Below, piece after piece: positions 54,187 to 63,546 of a stretch of 64,000 nt of DNA. Each line of letters starts with the position of its first letter. Position 1 is the stretch's first letter. The position numbers and the translations under genes were made by a program. Source of the stretch: Coprobacillus sp. (GTDB taxonomy: Bacteria; Bacillota_I; Bacilli_A; RFN20; CAG-826). Under the pieces are notes generated by a model. The model had not been told where the DNA came from and ran no database searches. It worked only from the letters and a program-made list of their open reading frames with translations. The DNA lies in NCBI GenBank assembly GCA_021203805.1, contig JAJQAM010000046.1, positions 13,881 to 77,880 of the forward strand, read 5' to 3'.

Positions 54187-54642
54187 TTAAAATTTCACAT
54201 TTGGATAGCTTAAATGAAAATCTTCTTCACTGATAAGACTTTTGCATTCTTTAAGCATGATGGAATAGATCTTCCCGTCTTTGTCAAAAGTGAGATATTT
54301 CTTATAGCCTTCCCTAGTAAAAAAGCAGACCATTTTTCTCTTTTCAGAGACCGCTTTATCGATGTAGATGATGTTATCTAGTTTATAAGTGGTCTTTCTA
54401 AACATTCTCACCTGAACCACTTCGCTTTTACTAACGAGGTAGTAGTTTTGAGTGATTGATAAGATGTAGAAGACAATGGAGAGGATAAGCCACACTCCAA
54501 TAATCGTATAGGGCTGCCAGGTGCTCCACTTTTCAGGAGTCACAAATACGCTAAAGAAGATTCCAAAAAGCGCTGCCGCGACAATCACGATAGCGATTAG
54601 GAATGTGTAGGTTATTTTCCATAGACCAAGCTTTAATTTCAT
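54187..54642 (-). CDS. Membrane protein with a PH-like C-terminal domain
   Basis: 151 residues: two membrane helices (~10-32 and 43-64) and then a ~80-residue beta-rich region (NYYLVSKSEVVQVRMFRKTTYKLDNI) resembling bacterial PH (YdbS/YdbT-type) domains. Function unknown. Its start overlaps the ThyX-like gene by four bases, so they are co-translated. Confidence 0.6.
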   Translation of the reverse strand: MKLKLGLWKITYTFLIAIVIVAAALFGIFFSVFVTPEKWSTWQPYTIIGVWLILSIVFYILSITQNYYLVSKSEVVQVRMFRKTTYKLDNIIYIDKAVSEKRKMVCFFTREGYKKYLTFDKDGKIYSIMLKECKSLISEEDFHLSYPNVKF

Positions 54643-55235
54643 ATCACGAATTTATCCGCTCCTGTGAGCTCTAAAAACTGAGGGAGTGATTCGCACCAAT
54701 CGCAAAACTCATGCCACTCTTTTAGCTTATGATTTTTTCGCTGTATATACATGGTTTTAAGCTGCTGATAATTAGTGGTCATGGTCGCTCCTAGACAGAA
54801 CCCTGCGGGAAGAGAGGCGACGATTTCTCTCCACTTTTCGCTTTTAGCCACTGGGTCTTCAAGCGCGTTCCACTCATCGACAAGTCCCTCTAAGATTTTA
54901 ATCACTTCTTTATTAGTTTCATCAACGCACTGCTCACTGATTTTAAATTTCATGAGGCTATGCATTGTGGACTGAGAGGAGACAAAATCAAACCAGTGAT
55001 AACGCTGAGCCTGTTTCCACCAATACTGAGGCGCGGTGACATCCATTTGCACAATAATTCCTTTAAGGTAATTATCATGTCCTTGTCCGTTTTGAGCGGT
55101 TCCTAAGCTTTTTGCTCTCGCGAGATCTTTTTCGGTTACTTCCCCTCTATCAAAGACGGTTCTCATGGGATTACCGCTTGCTTTTACGGACTTATTAAGT
55201 CCGTATACTTCAGTATTTTCAATCTTGAAGTTCAT
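54639..55235 (-). CDS. Divergent ThyX-like (flavin-dependent thymidylate synthase-like) protein
   Basis: 198 residues. I align residues 77-92 (QRYHWFDFVSSQSTMH) with the ThyX signature RHRxxSxNExSxR, and ATMTTNYQQLKTMYIQRKNHKLKEW (149-173, quoted in part) with the C-terminal N-x-R-x-L-x-x-F-x-x-R of ThyX. Both are changed at key positions. Similar divergent ThyX-like proteins are known from phages and some Firmicutes. dCMP deaminase and folD are directly upstream in one overlapping operon; these supply dUMP and methylene-THF, which strongly supports a role in dTMP synthesis. Confidence 0.62.
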   Translation of the reverse strand: MNFKIENTEVYGLNKSVKASGNPMRTVFDRGEVTEKDLARAKSLGTAQNGQGHDNYLKGIIVQMDVTAPQYWWKQAQRYHWFDFVSSQSTMHSLMKFKISEQCVDETNKEVIKILEGLVDEWNALEDPVAKSEKWREIVASLPAGFCLGATMTTNYQQLKTMYIQRKNHKLKEWHEFCDWCESLPQFLELTGADKFVI

Positions 55236-56022
55236 AATATGCCTCCATTAAGTTCTTCATCAATGAGAGTCTAGTAAGTAGGCCCACTCCCTTAGGGACA
55301 GGGGTCTGTAGTCTCACCGGTAAACCGGGGAGAGAGTCGCCGTGAAGTTTTCCGTCTTCTCTTGTTATTCCTACGTCCACAATAACCGCGCTCTCCTTAA
55401 AGGTAAACGAGTCATCTAAAAAGTGTTTATGACCAATCGCAATGACGATGATATCCGCCATGGCGACATATTTTTTCATGTCTTCTTTACTCGTATGGGA
55501 ATGAAGAGTGGTGACGTTACCGTTTTCATTAAGTAAGACCTTTGCCATTGGTTTACCAACGATGTCGCTTCTTCCAATGACGACGCAGTTTTTTCCGTCG
55601 ATCTCTATCTCTTCTTCTTTTAGATAATCTAGGATTCCCCTTGGGGTACAAGGGGTAAAGTGAGATAAAGGATTAAACCCATCGATATCCTTAGCGGGAT
55701 CGATGGCGCATTTAACGTGAGCGGGATTAATTTGAGGGGGAAGAGGAAGCTGGACAATAATACCATGAACATCTTTATTGTGGTTTAAATCATTAATGAG
55801 TCTAAGAAGGTCTTCTTCCCTCATATCAAGGGGGCATTTCATATGCTGAACATTAATTCCTAGCTCTTGAGCGTCTTTTATCTTTCCTGCGATATAGATA
55901 TTACTGCCTTCATCTTCATTGACCTGGATAATCGTAAAATAAGGGGCCACTCTTAGCCCGCTAACTTCTTCTCTGATTCGCTCTTTTTCCTGCTTTACGT
56001 ATTCAGTTATTTCCATTTTCAT
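55219..56022 (-). CDS. folD: Methylene-THF dehydrogenase/cyclohydrolase
   Basis: Bifunctional one-carbon enzyme interconverting 5,10-methylene-, methenyl- and 10-formyl-THF. SNIYIAGKIKDAQELGI has the catalytic Lys with the Y-x-x-x-K pattern; VHGIIVQLPLP and DIDGFNPLS are signatures, as are CVVIGRSDIVGKPMAKVLL (NADP site) and TPVPKGVGLLTR (usually PGGVGPMT). 267 residues, slightly short. Start at 56022 overlaps the deaminase stop (ATGA); an ATG at 56016 is also possible. Confidence 0.95.
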   Translation of the reverse strand: MKMEITEYVKQEKERIREEVSGLRVAPYFTIIQVNEDEGSNIYIAGKIKDAQELGINVQHMKCPLDMREEDLLRLINDLNHNKDVHGIIVQLPLPPQINPAHVKCAIDPAKDIDGFNPLSHFTPCTPRGILDYLKEEEIEIDGKNCVVIGRSDIVGKPMAKVLLNENGNVTTLHSHTSKEDMKKYVAMADIIVIAIGHKHFLDDSFTFKESAVIVDVGITREDGKLHGDSLPGLPVRLQTPVPKGVGLLTRLSLMKNLMEAYYELQD

Positions 56023-56489
56023 TTGTAATTAATCTCCGGAATACGTCCCTCGTATTTTCTAACCTTTACTCCCGCTAGCTCAAGAAGCTTCTTACTTGCC
56101 TGAGTGCTTACTTGCTCGGGATATTTATCTTCAACATATATCACTTCTTTAATTCCGGTTTGAATTATAGCTTTTGCGCATTCATTACAGGGAAAGAGGG
56201 TCACATAAAGATGACATCCCTCGAGGGCGCTTCCATTTCTTGTATTAAGTATGGCGTTAAACTCAGCGTGACAAACATAGAGATACTTGCTATCTAGTCC
56301 CTCCCCTTTATTCCAGGAGAGCTTAGACTCATCCACTCCCGCGGGCATTCCGTTATAGCCGATCGACACCACTTTATGGGCCTCATCAGCGATGCACGCT
56401 CCCACCTTCGTGTTTGGATCTTTACTTCGTAAAGAGGAAAGCACTGCTATCCCCATAAAATATTCATCCCAGTTAATATCTGCTTTCAT
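56019..56489 (-). CDS. dCMP deaminase, ComEB-like
   Basis: Zinc-dependent deaminase making dUMP from dCMP. VCHAEFNAILN holds the HAE motif and catalytic Glu; LFPCNECAKAIIQ is the PCxxC motif. NWDEYFMGIAVLSSLRSKDP is the family N-terminus, so ATG 56489, with AAGGA upstream, is preferred over the GTG at 56507. About 156 residues. First gene of the deaminase-folD-ThyX-like-PH operon. Confidence 0.92.
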   Translation of the reverse strand: MKADINWDEYFMGIAVLSSLRSKDPNTKVGACIADEAHKVVSIGYNGMPAGVDESKLSWNKGEGLDSKYLYVCHAEFNAILNTRNGSALEGCHLYVTLFPCNECAKAIIQTGIKEVIYVEDKYPEQVSTQASKKLLELAGVKVRKYEGRIPEINYK

Positions 56490-56588
56490 ACCTATTTCCT
56501 TAATCACTTAATTTTATATGAGTTATGGCTATAAATAAATATTTTGTTTATTTATTCACTTCCTTTTCTTAATTTAGACTTAATGTTA

Positions 56589-56617
56589 TTGAATAAGGTT
56601 TTATTTTTGAATAAAAT
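56589..56617 (+). promoter_or_regulatory. SigA promoter of the glg operon
   Basis: TTGAAT, 17-base spacer, TAAAAT. The leader of ~20 bases carries GAAGGAAG before the ATG at 56644. Upstream, 56531-56555 is a 9-bp AT inverted repeat (ATAAATAAA / TTTATTTAT) of unclear meaning. Confidence 0.7.
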
Positions 56618-56643
56618 AAAAATGCAAAAAGAAGGAAGTAGAT

Positions 56644-57783
56644 ATGACAAATAGTCTTATCGCGGTCGTCTTAGCCGGTGGCAAGGGAACGCGATTATAT
56701 CAGTTAACAAAGAGAATCGCTAAACCAGCGGTTCAGTTCGCCGCTAAATACCGCCTCATTGATTTTTCTCTATCAAACTGCGTTAACAGCGGAATTAACA
56801 CCATCGGTGTTTTAACTCAGTACGAATCTACATTTTTAAACTCATATATCGGTAATGGTGAGAAGTGGGGACTAAATGGTCTTCATTCTTTAATGACCGC
56901 GATTGCTCCTAAGCAGACTGATGAAGGAGCTAATTGGTATAAAGGCACCGCCGATGCAATCGCTCAAAACATTGAGTGGATTGACTCTATGTATCCTGAG
57001 AATGTTTTAATTCTCAGCGGTGATCATATCTATAAGACCACCTTTAATGATATGTTTTGGCGTCATACCACTAATGACGCAGATGTCACCATCTCCGTTA
57101 TTGAAGTGGACCCAACTGAGGCCCCTCGCTTCGGTATTATGGTCGCCGATGAAAATGATCATATCACAGAGTTTCAGGAAAAACCTAAAAACCCAAAGAG
57201 CAATCTTGCTAGTATGGGTATTTATATGTTTAAGTGGAAGACTCTTCGTAAGCTCCTCATTGAGGATATGAAGGATGAAAATAGCACTCATGACTTTGGA
57301 AACGATATCATTCCAAAGATGCTTGAAAGAAATATGAAAGTGTTCTGCTACCGCTATAACGGATACTGGAGAGACGTCGGAACTATTCCTAGTCTCCACG
57401 CGGCAAATATGGATATCATCGATGGAAAGTTTAATCTAAACTCCATCCGTGATGACGATAGAATCTACACTCAAGATACATATTCTCTCCCTCACTATGT
57501 GGGTAAGAGAGGAACCTCGATTACCAGTAGCATCGCTAACCAAGGCGCGGTCATTCTCGGTAAGGTTAATTACTGCGTCATCTCTAATGAAGTCATGATT
57601 GATTATGACTCAGTGTGCGACCACTGCGTCATCATGAGCGATGTTCATATTGGAAAAAATTCGAAGGTACGTAATGCGATTATCGCTCCAGGAGTGTGGA
57701 TTGGAGATAATGTCTCCATTAATCAAAAAGGGAACGAGATCATCCTCGTTGCCGATAACGTCGATAGTCAGGAGGTCAAGTAA
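56644..57783 (+). CDS. glgC: Glucose-1-phosphate adenylyltransferase
   Basis: Makes ADP-glucose, the committed step of glycogen synthesis. VVLAGGKGTRLYQLTKRIAKPAVQFAAKYRLIDFSLSNCVNSGI is the nucleotide-binding signature (given in part); WYKGTADAIAQN, LILSGDHIYK and YWRDVGTIPSLH follow, then a C-terminal left-handed beta-helix. 379 residues. Two bases before glgD. Confidence 0.95.
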   Translation: MTNSLIAVVLAGGKGTRLYQLTKRIAKPAVQFAAKYRLIDFSLSNCVNSGINTIGVLTQYESTFLNSYIGNGEKWGLNGLHSLMTAIAPKQTDEGANWYKGTADAIAQNIEWIDSMYPENVLILSGDHIYKTTFNDMFWRHTTNDADVTISVIEVDPTEAPRFGIMVADENDHITEFQEKPKNPKSNLASMGIYMFKWKTLRKLLIEDMKDENSTHDFGNDIIPKMLERNMKVFCYRYNGYWRDVGTIPSLHAANMDIIDGKFNLNSIRDDDRIYTQDTYSLPHYVGKRGTSITSSIANQGAVILGKVNYCVISNEVMIDYDSVCDHCVIMSDVHIGKNSKVRNAIIAPGVWIGDNVSINQKGNEIILVADNVDSQEVK

Positions 57784-57785
57784 GT

Positions 57786-58904
57786 ATGAGTGAAGTCGTC
57801 GGACTTGTTAATTTACATTACTCGCCTTCTTTAGGCTCTCTCACCGCGCGTCGACCTTTTGGAACAGTCACCTTCCTAGGCCGATACGGCATTATGGATT
57901 TTACCCTTTCTAATTTCTCTAACTCCGGAATTAACGATATCTTAATCCTTGCAAAAAACTATGCCTACTCCATTCACTCCCATATCCAAAATGGTCAGGC
58001 CTGGATAAATAACACCAAAGCGGGCTATATTAGAACCGCGATTAACGAAAAGAGCATCAACGATCCAACCTTTAACACTGATATTGGAAATATCAATGCT
58101 AACCTTGAACAGATTGATTTATTTAATACTCAGTACTTTGTGATCGCTCCTGTTCACTATCTTACCTCTATGGATTTCCGTCCGATTATTGATGAGCATC
58201 GAAGAAGCGGGGCCTCAATTACCATGGTCTATACGAGAGTGGATAACTCTCAGGGTAAGTTCCGTAACTGCACCTCAATTAAGCTTGATAAATCAAGAAA
58301 GATTGTGAGAAGCGCTACCCCTCATAATAGCGCTCCCTCAATTGATGTATCTTTAGATACCTTTATCATTTCTAAAGATGCTCTTCTTGATCTCATCAAA
58401 ATGCAGAAGAGTATATCTACTCTTCTCTCCGTCTCAGATCTTATTAACTACTGCATTAATAACCATCTATTAACCGTGAACGCTTATAGACACACTAATA
58501 GAGTGTTTCCTATCTTCTCTCTTCATGATTATGTCGATGTCTCGATGCAGCTTCTTGACCATCAGACGAGAATGGAGCTCTTCCTTGATTGGTGGCCGAT
58601 TTACACCACAACAAATAATACGCCGCCGTCACTATACGGCCCAAAAGCGGAAGTCTCTAACTCCTTTATCGCTAATGGAGCGATTATTAAAGGAAAAGTA
58701 GTGAACTCCATTATTTCCCGTGACGTTACAATTGAAGAAGGTGCGGTGGTGGAAGACTCGATTATCTTTACTAGGTCTCTTGTGGGTAAAGACGTTAAAC
58801 TCTCAAACGCCATCTGCGATAAAGACGTCAAAATAAAACAAGTCAAAGAGCTCAGCGGTAGTGAAGATGAATTCCTTGTTATTGCTAAGGGAGTAACCGT
58901 TTAA
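57786..58904 (+). CDS. glgD: GlgD, glucose-1-phosphate adenylyltransferase-like subunit
   Basis: Paralogue of GlgC that joins it in a heterotetramer in Bacillus-type bacteria and raises its activity. It lacks GGxGxRL at the N-terminus: GVVNLHYSPS-like residues precede RPFGTVTFLGRYGIMDFTLSNFSNSGI. The C-terminal hexapeptide-repeat helix is kept (NSFIANGAIIKGKVVNSIISRDV). 372 residues. The stop overlaps glgA by one base. Confidence 0.93.
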   Translation: MSEVVGLVNLHYSPSLGSLTARRPFGTVTFLGRYGIMDFTLSNFSNSGINDILILAKNYAYSIHSHIQNGQAWINNTKAGYIRTAINEKSINDPTFNTDIGNINANLEQIDLFNTQYFVIAPVHYLTSMDFRPIIDEHRRSGASITMVYTRVDNSQGKFRNCTSIKLDKSRKIVRSATPHNSAPSIDVSLDTFIISKDALLDLIKMQKSISTLLSVSDLINYCINNHLLTVNAYRHTNRVFPIFSLHDYVDVSMQLLDHQTRMELFLDWWPIYTTTNNTPPSLYGPKAEVSNSFIANGAIIKGKVVNSIISRDVTIEEGAVVEDSIIFTRSLVGKDVKLSNAICDKDVKIKQVKELSGSEDEFLVIAKGVTV

Positions 58905-60337
58905 TGAAAATAGCGATGATTGCTTCTGAAGCGGTCCCTTACGCCAAAACGGGGGGACTAGGAGATGTCGTTTATTCTCTCTCAAAAGAGCTAAATAAAC
59001 TCGGGGAAGAAACAGTAATTGTTCTCCCCTTTTATAAGTCAGTTCGCTCTAAGATTAAAGGCGCTCTTAAAGAAGTCAGTAGCTTTTATGTCAGTATGAG
59101 CTGGAGAAGAGAAAAAGCCACTATATATGAGACAAAATACGACGGAATTACTTACTTTTTAGTGGAAAATGCTCACTATTTTGATAGGGATGTGATGTAT
59201 GGAGAATATGACGATGGGGAAAGATTTGCTTTCTTTACCCATGCCTGTAACCAGCTCTTTCCTGAAATCGGCTTTAAACCCGATATCATTCATGTTCATG
59301 ACTGGCAGGCCGGAATGCTTCCGGTTCTTATTAAAGAGCAAAACCAAGAGTTTTACATAGGCACTAAAGTAGTTTTTACCATTCATAACCCCGCTTTCCA
59401 GGGCCTCTTTCCTAAGATTGTTTTAGGAGACTTTTATAATCTTCCTGATTCTCTTTTTGATAACGGAAAGGTCCGCTTTAAAGACCAAGTTTCCACGATG
59501 AAAGCGGCGATTATCTACGCTGATAAAATTACCACTGTCTCCCCAAGTCACGCCGCGGAGCTTCTTACTCCAGAAGGCGGACAAGGTCTTGATCAAATCC
59601 TCAGGCTAAGGGAGTGGGATTTCTGCGGATTTCTTAACGGCGTGGATTACTCCGAGTTTGACCCTGAAACTGATGATATTATAAGCGCTAAATATAACTC
59701 CAAAAACTTTGCGGAGGGGAAAGCTAAAAATAAAGCCGCTCTTCTTAAAAGCATGCACCTAGTGGACACGGGTAAGCCTTTATTTGGAGTAGTGAGCCGC
59801 CTCACCTGGCAGAAGGGTATCGATTTACTCTTTGCCATGTGCTACGAAATGGCAAATAGAGGCTGTAATATTGTTATTCTTGGCTCAGGAGAATATAGCG
59901 TTGAGCAGAGAATGGAGCAGCTTCGCGCGACTTATCCTGATATAGTCGGTATCTATATTGGCTATAATGATGACCTTGCCCATCAGGTTTATGCCGCTTC
60001 TGACTTCTTCTTTATGCCCTCTCTATTTGAGCCGTGCGGTATTGGGCAAATGATCGCCCAAAAATACGGGGCTCTTCCGATTGTCCGTAGGACAGGAGGC
60101 CTTAGAGATAGCGTTATTAACTACGATGGATCAAATAAAGAGAGCGCTAACGGATTTGGCTTTGATTCCTATAGCCCTGATGAAGCGGTTAAAACCGCCA
60201 TCTTTGCCTATGACACCTGGTGGAATGTGACCTTAAGAAAAAAGCTTATGAAAAACGCGATGACTGTGGATCACTCCTGGAAGCAGTCAGCGACTCTATA
60301 TCTCGGCCTATATAGGTCGATAGCAGCGAGAAAATAA
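58904..60337 (+). CDS. glgA: Glycogen synthase (ADP-glucose type)
   Basis: GT5 glycosyltransferase extending alpha-1,4-glucan. ASEAVPYAKTGGLGDVVYSL carries the ADP-glucose-binding KTGGL; FTIHNPAFQGLFP, VSRLTWQKGIDLL and PSLFEPCGIGQMIAQKYGALPIVRRTGGL are intact. 477 residues. No branching enzyme or phosphorylase is in the window, so the pathway is incomplete here. leuS follows directly. Confidence 0.96.
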   Translation: MKIAMIASEAVPYAKTGGLGDVVYSLSKELNKLGEETVIVLPFYKSVRSKIKGALKEVSSFYVSMSWRREKATIYETKYDGITYFLVENAHYFDRDVMYGEYDDGERFAFFTHACNQLFPEIGFKPDIIHVHDWQAGMLPVLIKEQNQEFYIGTKVVFTIHNPAFQGLFPKIVLGDFYNLPDSLFDNGKVRFKDQVSTMKAAIIYADKITTVSPSHAAELLTPEGGQGLDQILRLREWDFCGFLNGVDYSEFDPETDDIISAKYNSKNFAEGKAKNKAALLKSMHLVDTGKPLFGVVSRLTWQKGIDLLFAMCYEMANRGCNIVILGSGEYSVEQRMEQLRATYPDIVGIYIGYNDDLAHQVYAASDFFFMPSLFEPCGIGQMIAQKYGALPIVRRTGGLRDSVINYDGSNKESANGFGFDSYSPDEAVKTAIFAYDTWWNVTLRKKLMKNAMTVDHSWKQSATLYLGLYRSIAARK

Positions 60338-62734
60338 ATGGGATACGACTATAAAAATATAGAAGCAAAATGGAGGAAAAAATGGGAGGAGTGCAATGCT
60401 TTTTACTGCGACACCCATGATTTTAGTAAACCTAAATACTATGTTTTAGATATGTTCCCTTACCCTAGCGGAGAGGGTCTTCACGTGGGCCATCCCGAAG
60501 GATATACCGCGAGTGATATCGTCGCCCGAATGAAAAGGATGCAGGGCTATAATGTCCTTCACCCCATTGGCTGGGACGCCTTTGGACTACCAGCGGAGCA
60601 GTACGCGATTAAAACTAATAATCCTCCTAGCGAGTTTACCTATAGAAATATTGCCCGCTTTAAGGAGCAGATTAAGATGCTAGGCTTCTCTTACGACTGG
60701 GATAAAGAGATCGCCACATGTGACCCATCATATTATAAGTGGACCCAGTGGATTTTTATTAAGCTCTATGAGAACGGTCTCGCTTATGTCGACTATAAAC
60801 CAGTAAACTTCTGCCCCGAGCTTGGAACGGTTCTTGCCAATGAAGAAGTAATTGACGGAAAAAGCGAAGTAGGCGGCTTCCCTGTTATTCGTAAGAATAT
60901 GAGGCAGTGGGTCCTTAAAATTACTGACTACGCTGATCGGCTTCTTGATGATTTAGAGCTTCTCGACTGGCCTAGCTCCACCGTGGAAATGCAAAAAAAC
61001 TGGATAGGTAAGTCTTACGGCGCGGAGATTACCTTTAAGGTAAAAGGAAGCGAGGAATCATTTAAAGTCTTCACCACAAGAGCGGATACGCTTTATGGGT
61101 GCACCTACTGCTGCCTAGCTCCCGAGCACCCCTTAGTGCTTAAAGTGACCACTCCTGAGCAGAGAAAAGAAGTCGAAGAATATATAAATCTTGTCTCATC
61201 CCGCTCTGATATGGAAAGAACAGAGCTTAATAAAGATAAGACTGGAGTCTTTACCGGAGCGTATGCTATTAACCCTATAAACGGGAAAGAAGTTCCTATC
61301 TATATCGCGGACTATGTCCTTGCTAGCTACGGAACAGGCGCTGTTATGGCGGTTCCCGCTCATGACCAAAGAGACTATGAGTTTGCAAGTAAATATCATC
61401 TCCCAATGATTCAGGTTTTAAAGGGAGATATATCTGGGTCTGCGATGGTTGAGGACGCTCCTCATATTAATAGCGAAGACGCTAATGGACTAGGAATAGA
61501 GGACGCTAAAAAAGTAGTGATAAAGAAACTCGTTTCTTTAGGCGCGGGAAAAGAGAAAGTAACCTACCGCCTAAGAGACTGGCTTTTCTCTCGTCAGAGA
61601 TATTGGGGCGAGCCTATCCCCACAGTTACTCTTGAAGATGGAAGTATTATCTCTATATCCACTGATGAGCTTCCTCTTGAGCTTCCTCCCCTTAAGGAAT
61701 ATAAGCCAAGCGGAACGGGAGAGTCTCCCCTTGTGCACGCTAAAGACTGGCTTAATGTCACTATAGATGGAAGGAAAGGAACTAGAGAAACTAACACCAT
61801 GCCTCAGTGGGCGGGCTCATGCTGGTATTATCTTAGATATATCGACCCCCATAACGATAAAGAAATTGCGGATAAAAAGCTCCTTGATCACTGGCTTCCA
61901 GTGGACCTATATATCGGAGGAAGCGAGCACGCTGTCCTTCATCTTCTCTACGCGAGGTTTTGGCATAAATTCCTCTATGACATTAATGTAGTGACCTGTA
62001 AAGAGCCTTTCCAGCGCCTTTTCCATCAAGGAATGATTCTTGGAGAAAACGGAGAGAAGATGAGTAAATCAAAAGGGAACGTCGTTAACCCAGATGAGTG
62101 CGTAAAGCGATACGGCGCGGACGCTCTTAGACTCTACGAGATGTTTATGGGACCGCTTGAAGATTCACTCCCTTGGAGTGAAAGAGGCCTAGAAGGAGCT
62201 AAGCGCTACCTCGATAGAGTGTATCGTTTATTTGAGTCTCCTCTTAAAGAAAAGATAACATCAGATAATAACCCAGGGCTTGACTATATCTATAACTACA
62301 CCGTAAAGAAAGTAACTGATGACTATGAGAACCTTCAGTTTAACACTGCAATTAGTGCTCTTATGGTGCTTACTAACGAATTCTATAAAGCGGAGACTAT
62401 TCCGCTTAGCTATATCGAAGGCTTTATTAAGCTTCTTGATCCCGTCGCTCCCTTTGTGTGCGAAGAGATTTGGAATATGCTTGGTCACGAAAATCTCATT
62501 ACGTATGAGCCTTGGCCGGTCTATGATGAGTCTAAACTAGCCCAGGACATCGTTCATATAGCGGTCCAGGTAAACGGAAAACTACGCGATACATTTGACG
62601 CGCCAATCGATAGCGAGGATAATGTACTTAAAGAGATGGCGCTATCCTGCGATAACGTAAAGCATCACATAGAAGGACACGAAATAAGAAAAATAATCGT
62701 TGTCAAAAACAAAATCGTCAATATTGTTCTTTAA
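60338..62734 (+). CDS. leuS: Leucyl-tRNA synthetase
   Basis: Class I synthetase. HIGH motif as [14 protein letters not shown] (~46-60); [14 protein letters not shown]; the CP1 editing domain contains [21 protein letters not shown] and [13 protein letters not shown]; the catalytic KMSKSKGN is at ~571; and the C-terminal [11 protein letters not shown]. 798 residues, normal. It starts on the base after the glgA stop. Confidence 0.98.
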   Translation: MGYDYKNIEAKWRKKWEECNAFYCDTHDFSKPKYYVLDMFPYPSGEGLHVGHPEGYTASDIVARMKRMQGYNVLHPIGWDAFGLPAEQYAIKTNNPPSEFTYRNIARFKEQIKMLGFSYDWDKEIATCDPSYYKWTQWIFIKLYENGLAYVDYKPVNFCPELGTVLANEEVIDGKSEVGGFPVIRKNMRQWVLKITDYADRLLDDLELLDWPSSTVEMQKNWIGKSYGAEITFKVKGSEESFKVFTTRADTLYGCTYCCLAPEHPLVLKVTTPEQRKEVEEYINLVSSRSDMERTELNKDKTGVFTGAYAINPINGKEVPIYIADYVLASYGTGAVMAVPAHDQRDYEFASKYHLPMIQVLKGDISGSAMVEDAPHINSEDANGLGIEDAKKVVIKKLVSLGAGKEKVTYRLRDWLFSRQRYWGEPIPTVTLEDGSIISISTDELPLELPPLKEYKPSGTGESPLVHAKDWLNVTIDGRKGTRETNTMPQWAGSCWYYLRYIDPHNDKEIADKKLLDHWLPVDLYIGGSEHAVLHLLYARFWHKFLYDINVVTCKEPFQRLFHQGMILGENGEKMSKSKGNVVNPDECVKRYGADALRLYEMFMGPLEDSLPWSERGLEGAKRYLDRVYRLFESPLKEKITSDNNPGLDYIYNYTVKKVTDDYENLQFNTAISALMVLTNEFYKAETIPLSYIEGFIKLLDPVAPFVCEEIWNMLGHENLITYEPWPVYDESKLAQDIVHIAVQVNGKLRDTFDAPIDSEDNVLKEMALSCDNVKHHIEGHEIRKIIVVKNKIVNIVL

Positions 62735-62781
62735 TTTTAGTAACATGGGACCCTTAGCGGCCTATAGGGAGGAAATTAAAA

Positions 62782-63546
62782 ATGAATTTAATGGTGGACG
62801 TGGGTAACTCCACAGTTGTCCTTGCCCTTTTTGAGGGCAGTGACATTAAAGCAAAGTTTAAAATTAAGACGGACACTCATATGAGTCAAAGCGAAATCGA
62901 AGTGGAAATTCGTTCGCTTTTTTCTTCGCGTGATTTGCCCTTATCAGTAGTTAAAAGCATCGTCTATTCAAGCGTTGTCCCAGTGCTGAATCATAGCATT
63001 AAAGAAGCTTTAGCTTCTTTATTTAACGCTGATATTCTTACTATTGGAGCGGGCACTAAAACGGGACTAGCTCTTCTTATTGATTCCCCTAGTGAAGTGG
63101 GAAATGACCTAGTCGCGGATCTAGTCGCCGCTAAGTTTGTATATGGAGCCCCCGCTCTTATCGTCGATATGGGAACGGCGACGAAGTTCCTCTTCCTTGA
63201 TAAAAACGGTGCCTTTAGCTCCGCTCATATTGTCCCGGGCCTAGTTAAAAGCGCGAATAATCTTAAAGAATCCGCCTTCCTTCTTCCGGAGGTAGGCCTA
63301 GAAAAACCCAAAGGCTTTATTGCGAAGAATACGATCGATGCCATTAATAACGGAATCATCTATTCAAACGCGGAAATGATTAAAGGCATGGCGAGGGAGT
63401 ATAAAAAGGCCTACGGCTATGACTTTAAAGTAATTATTACCGGAGGATGCGCTAATCTTGTCACGGATTTACTCTCCTTTCCTTTTACCTATGATGAGGA
63501 TCTACTCATTAAGGGACTAAATATCATATTAGAAAAGAATAAATAA
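62782..63546 (+). CDS. coaX: Type III pantothenate kinase
   Basis: First step of coenzyme A synthesis. LMVDVGNSTVVLALFEG (P-loop-like ATP site), SEVGNDLVADLVAAKFVYGAPALIVDMGTATKF with the catalytic Asp, and IITGGCANL. 254 residues. A strong GGGAGG lies before the ATG. Its stop overlaps the ECF gene by one base. Confidence 0.95.
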   Translation: MNLMVDVGNSTVVLALFEGSDIKAKFKIKTDTHMSQSEIEVEIRSLFSSRDLPLSVVKSIVYSSVVPVLNHSIKEALASLFNADILTIGAGTKTGLALLIDSPSEVGNDLVADLVAAKFVYGAPALIVDMGTATKFLFLDKNGAFSSAHIVPGLVKSANNLKESAFLLPEVGLEKPKGFIAKNTIDAINNGIIYSNAEMIKGMAREYKKAYGYDFKVIITGGCANLVTDLLSFPFTYDEDLLIKGLNIILEKNK

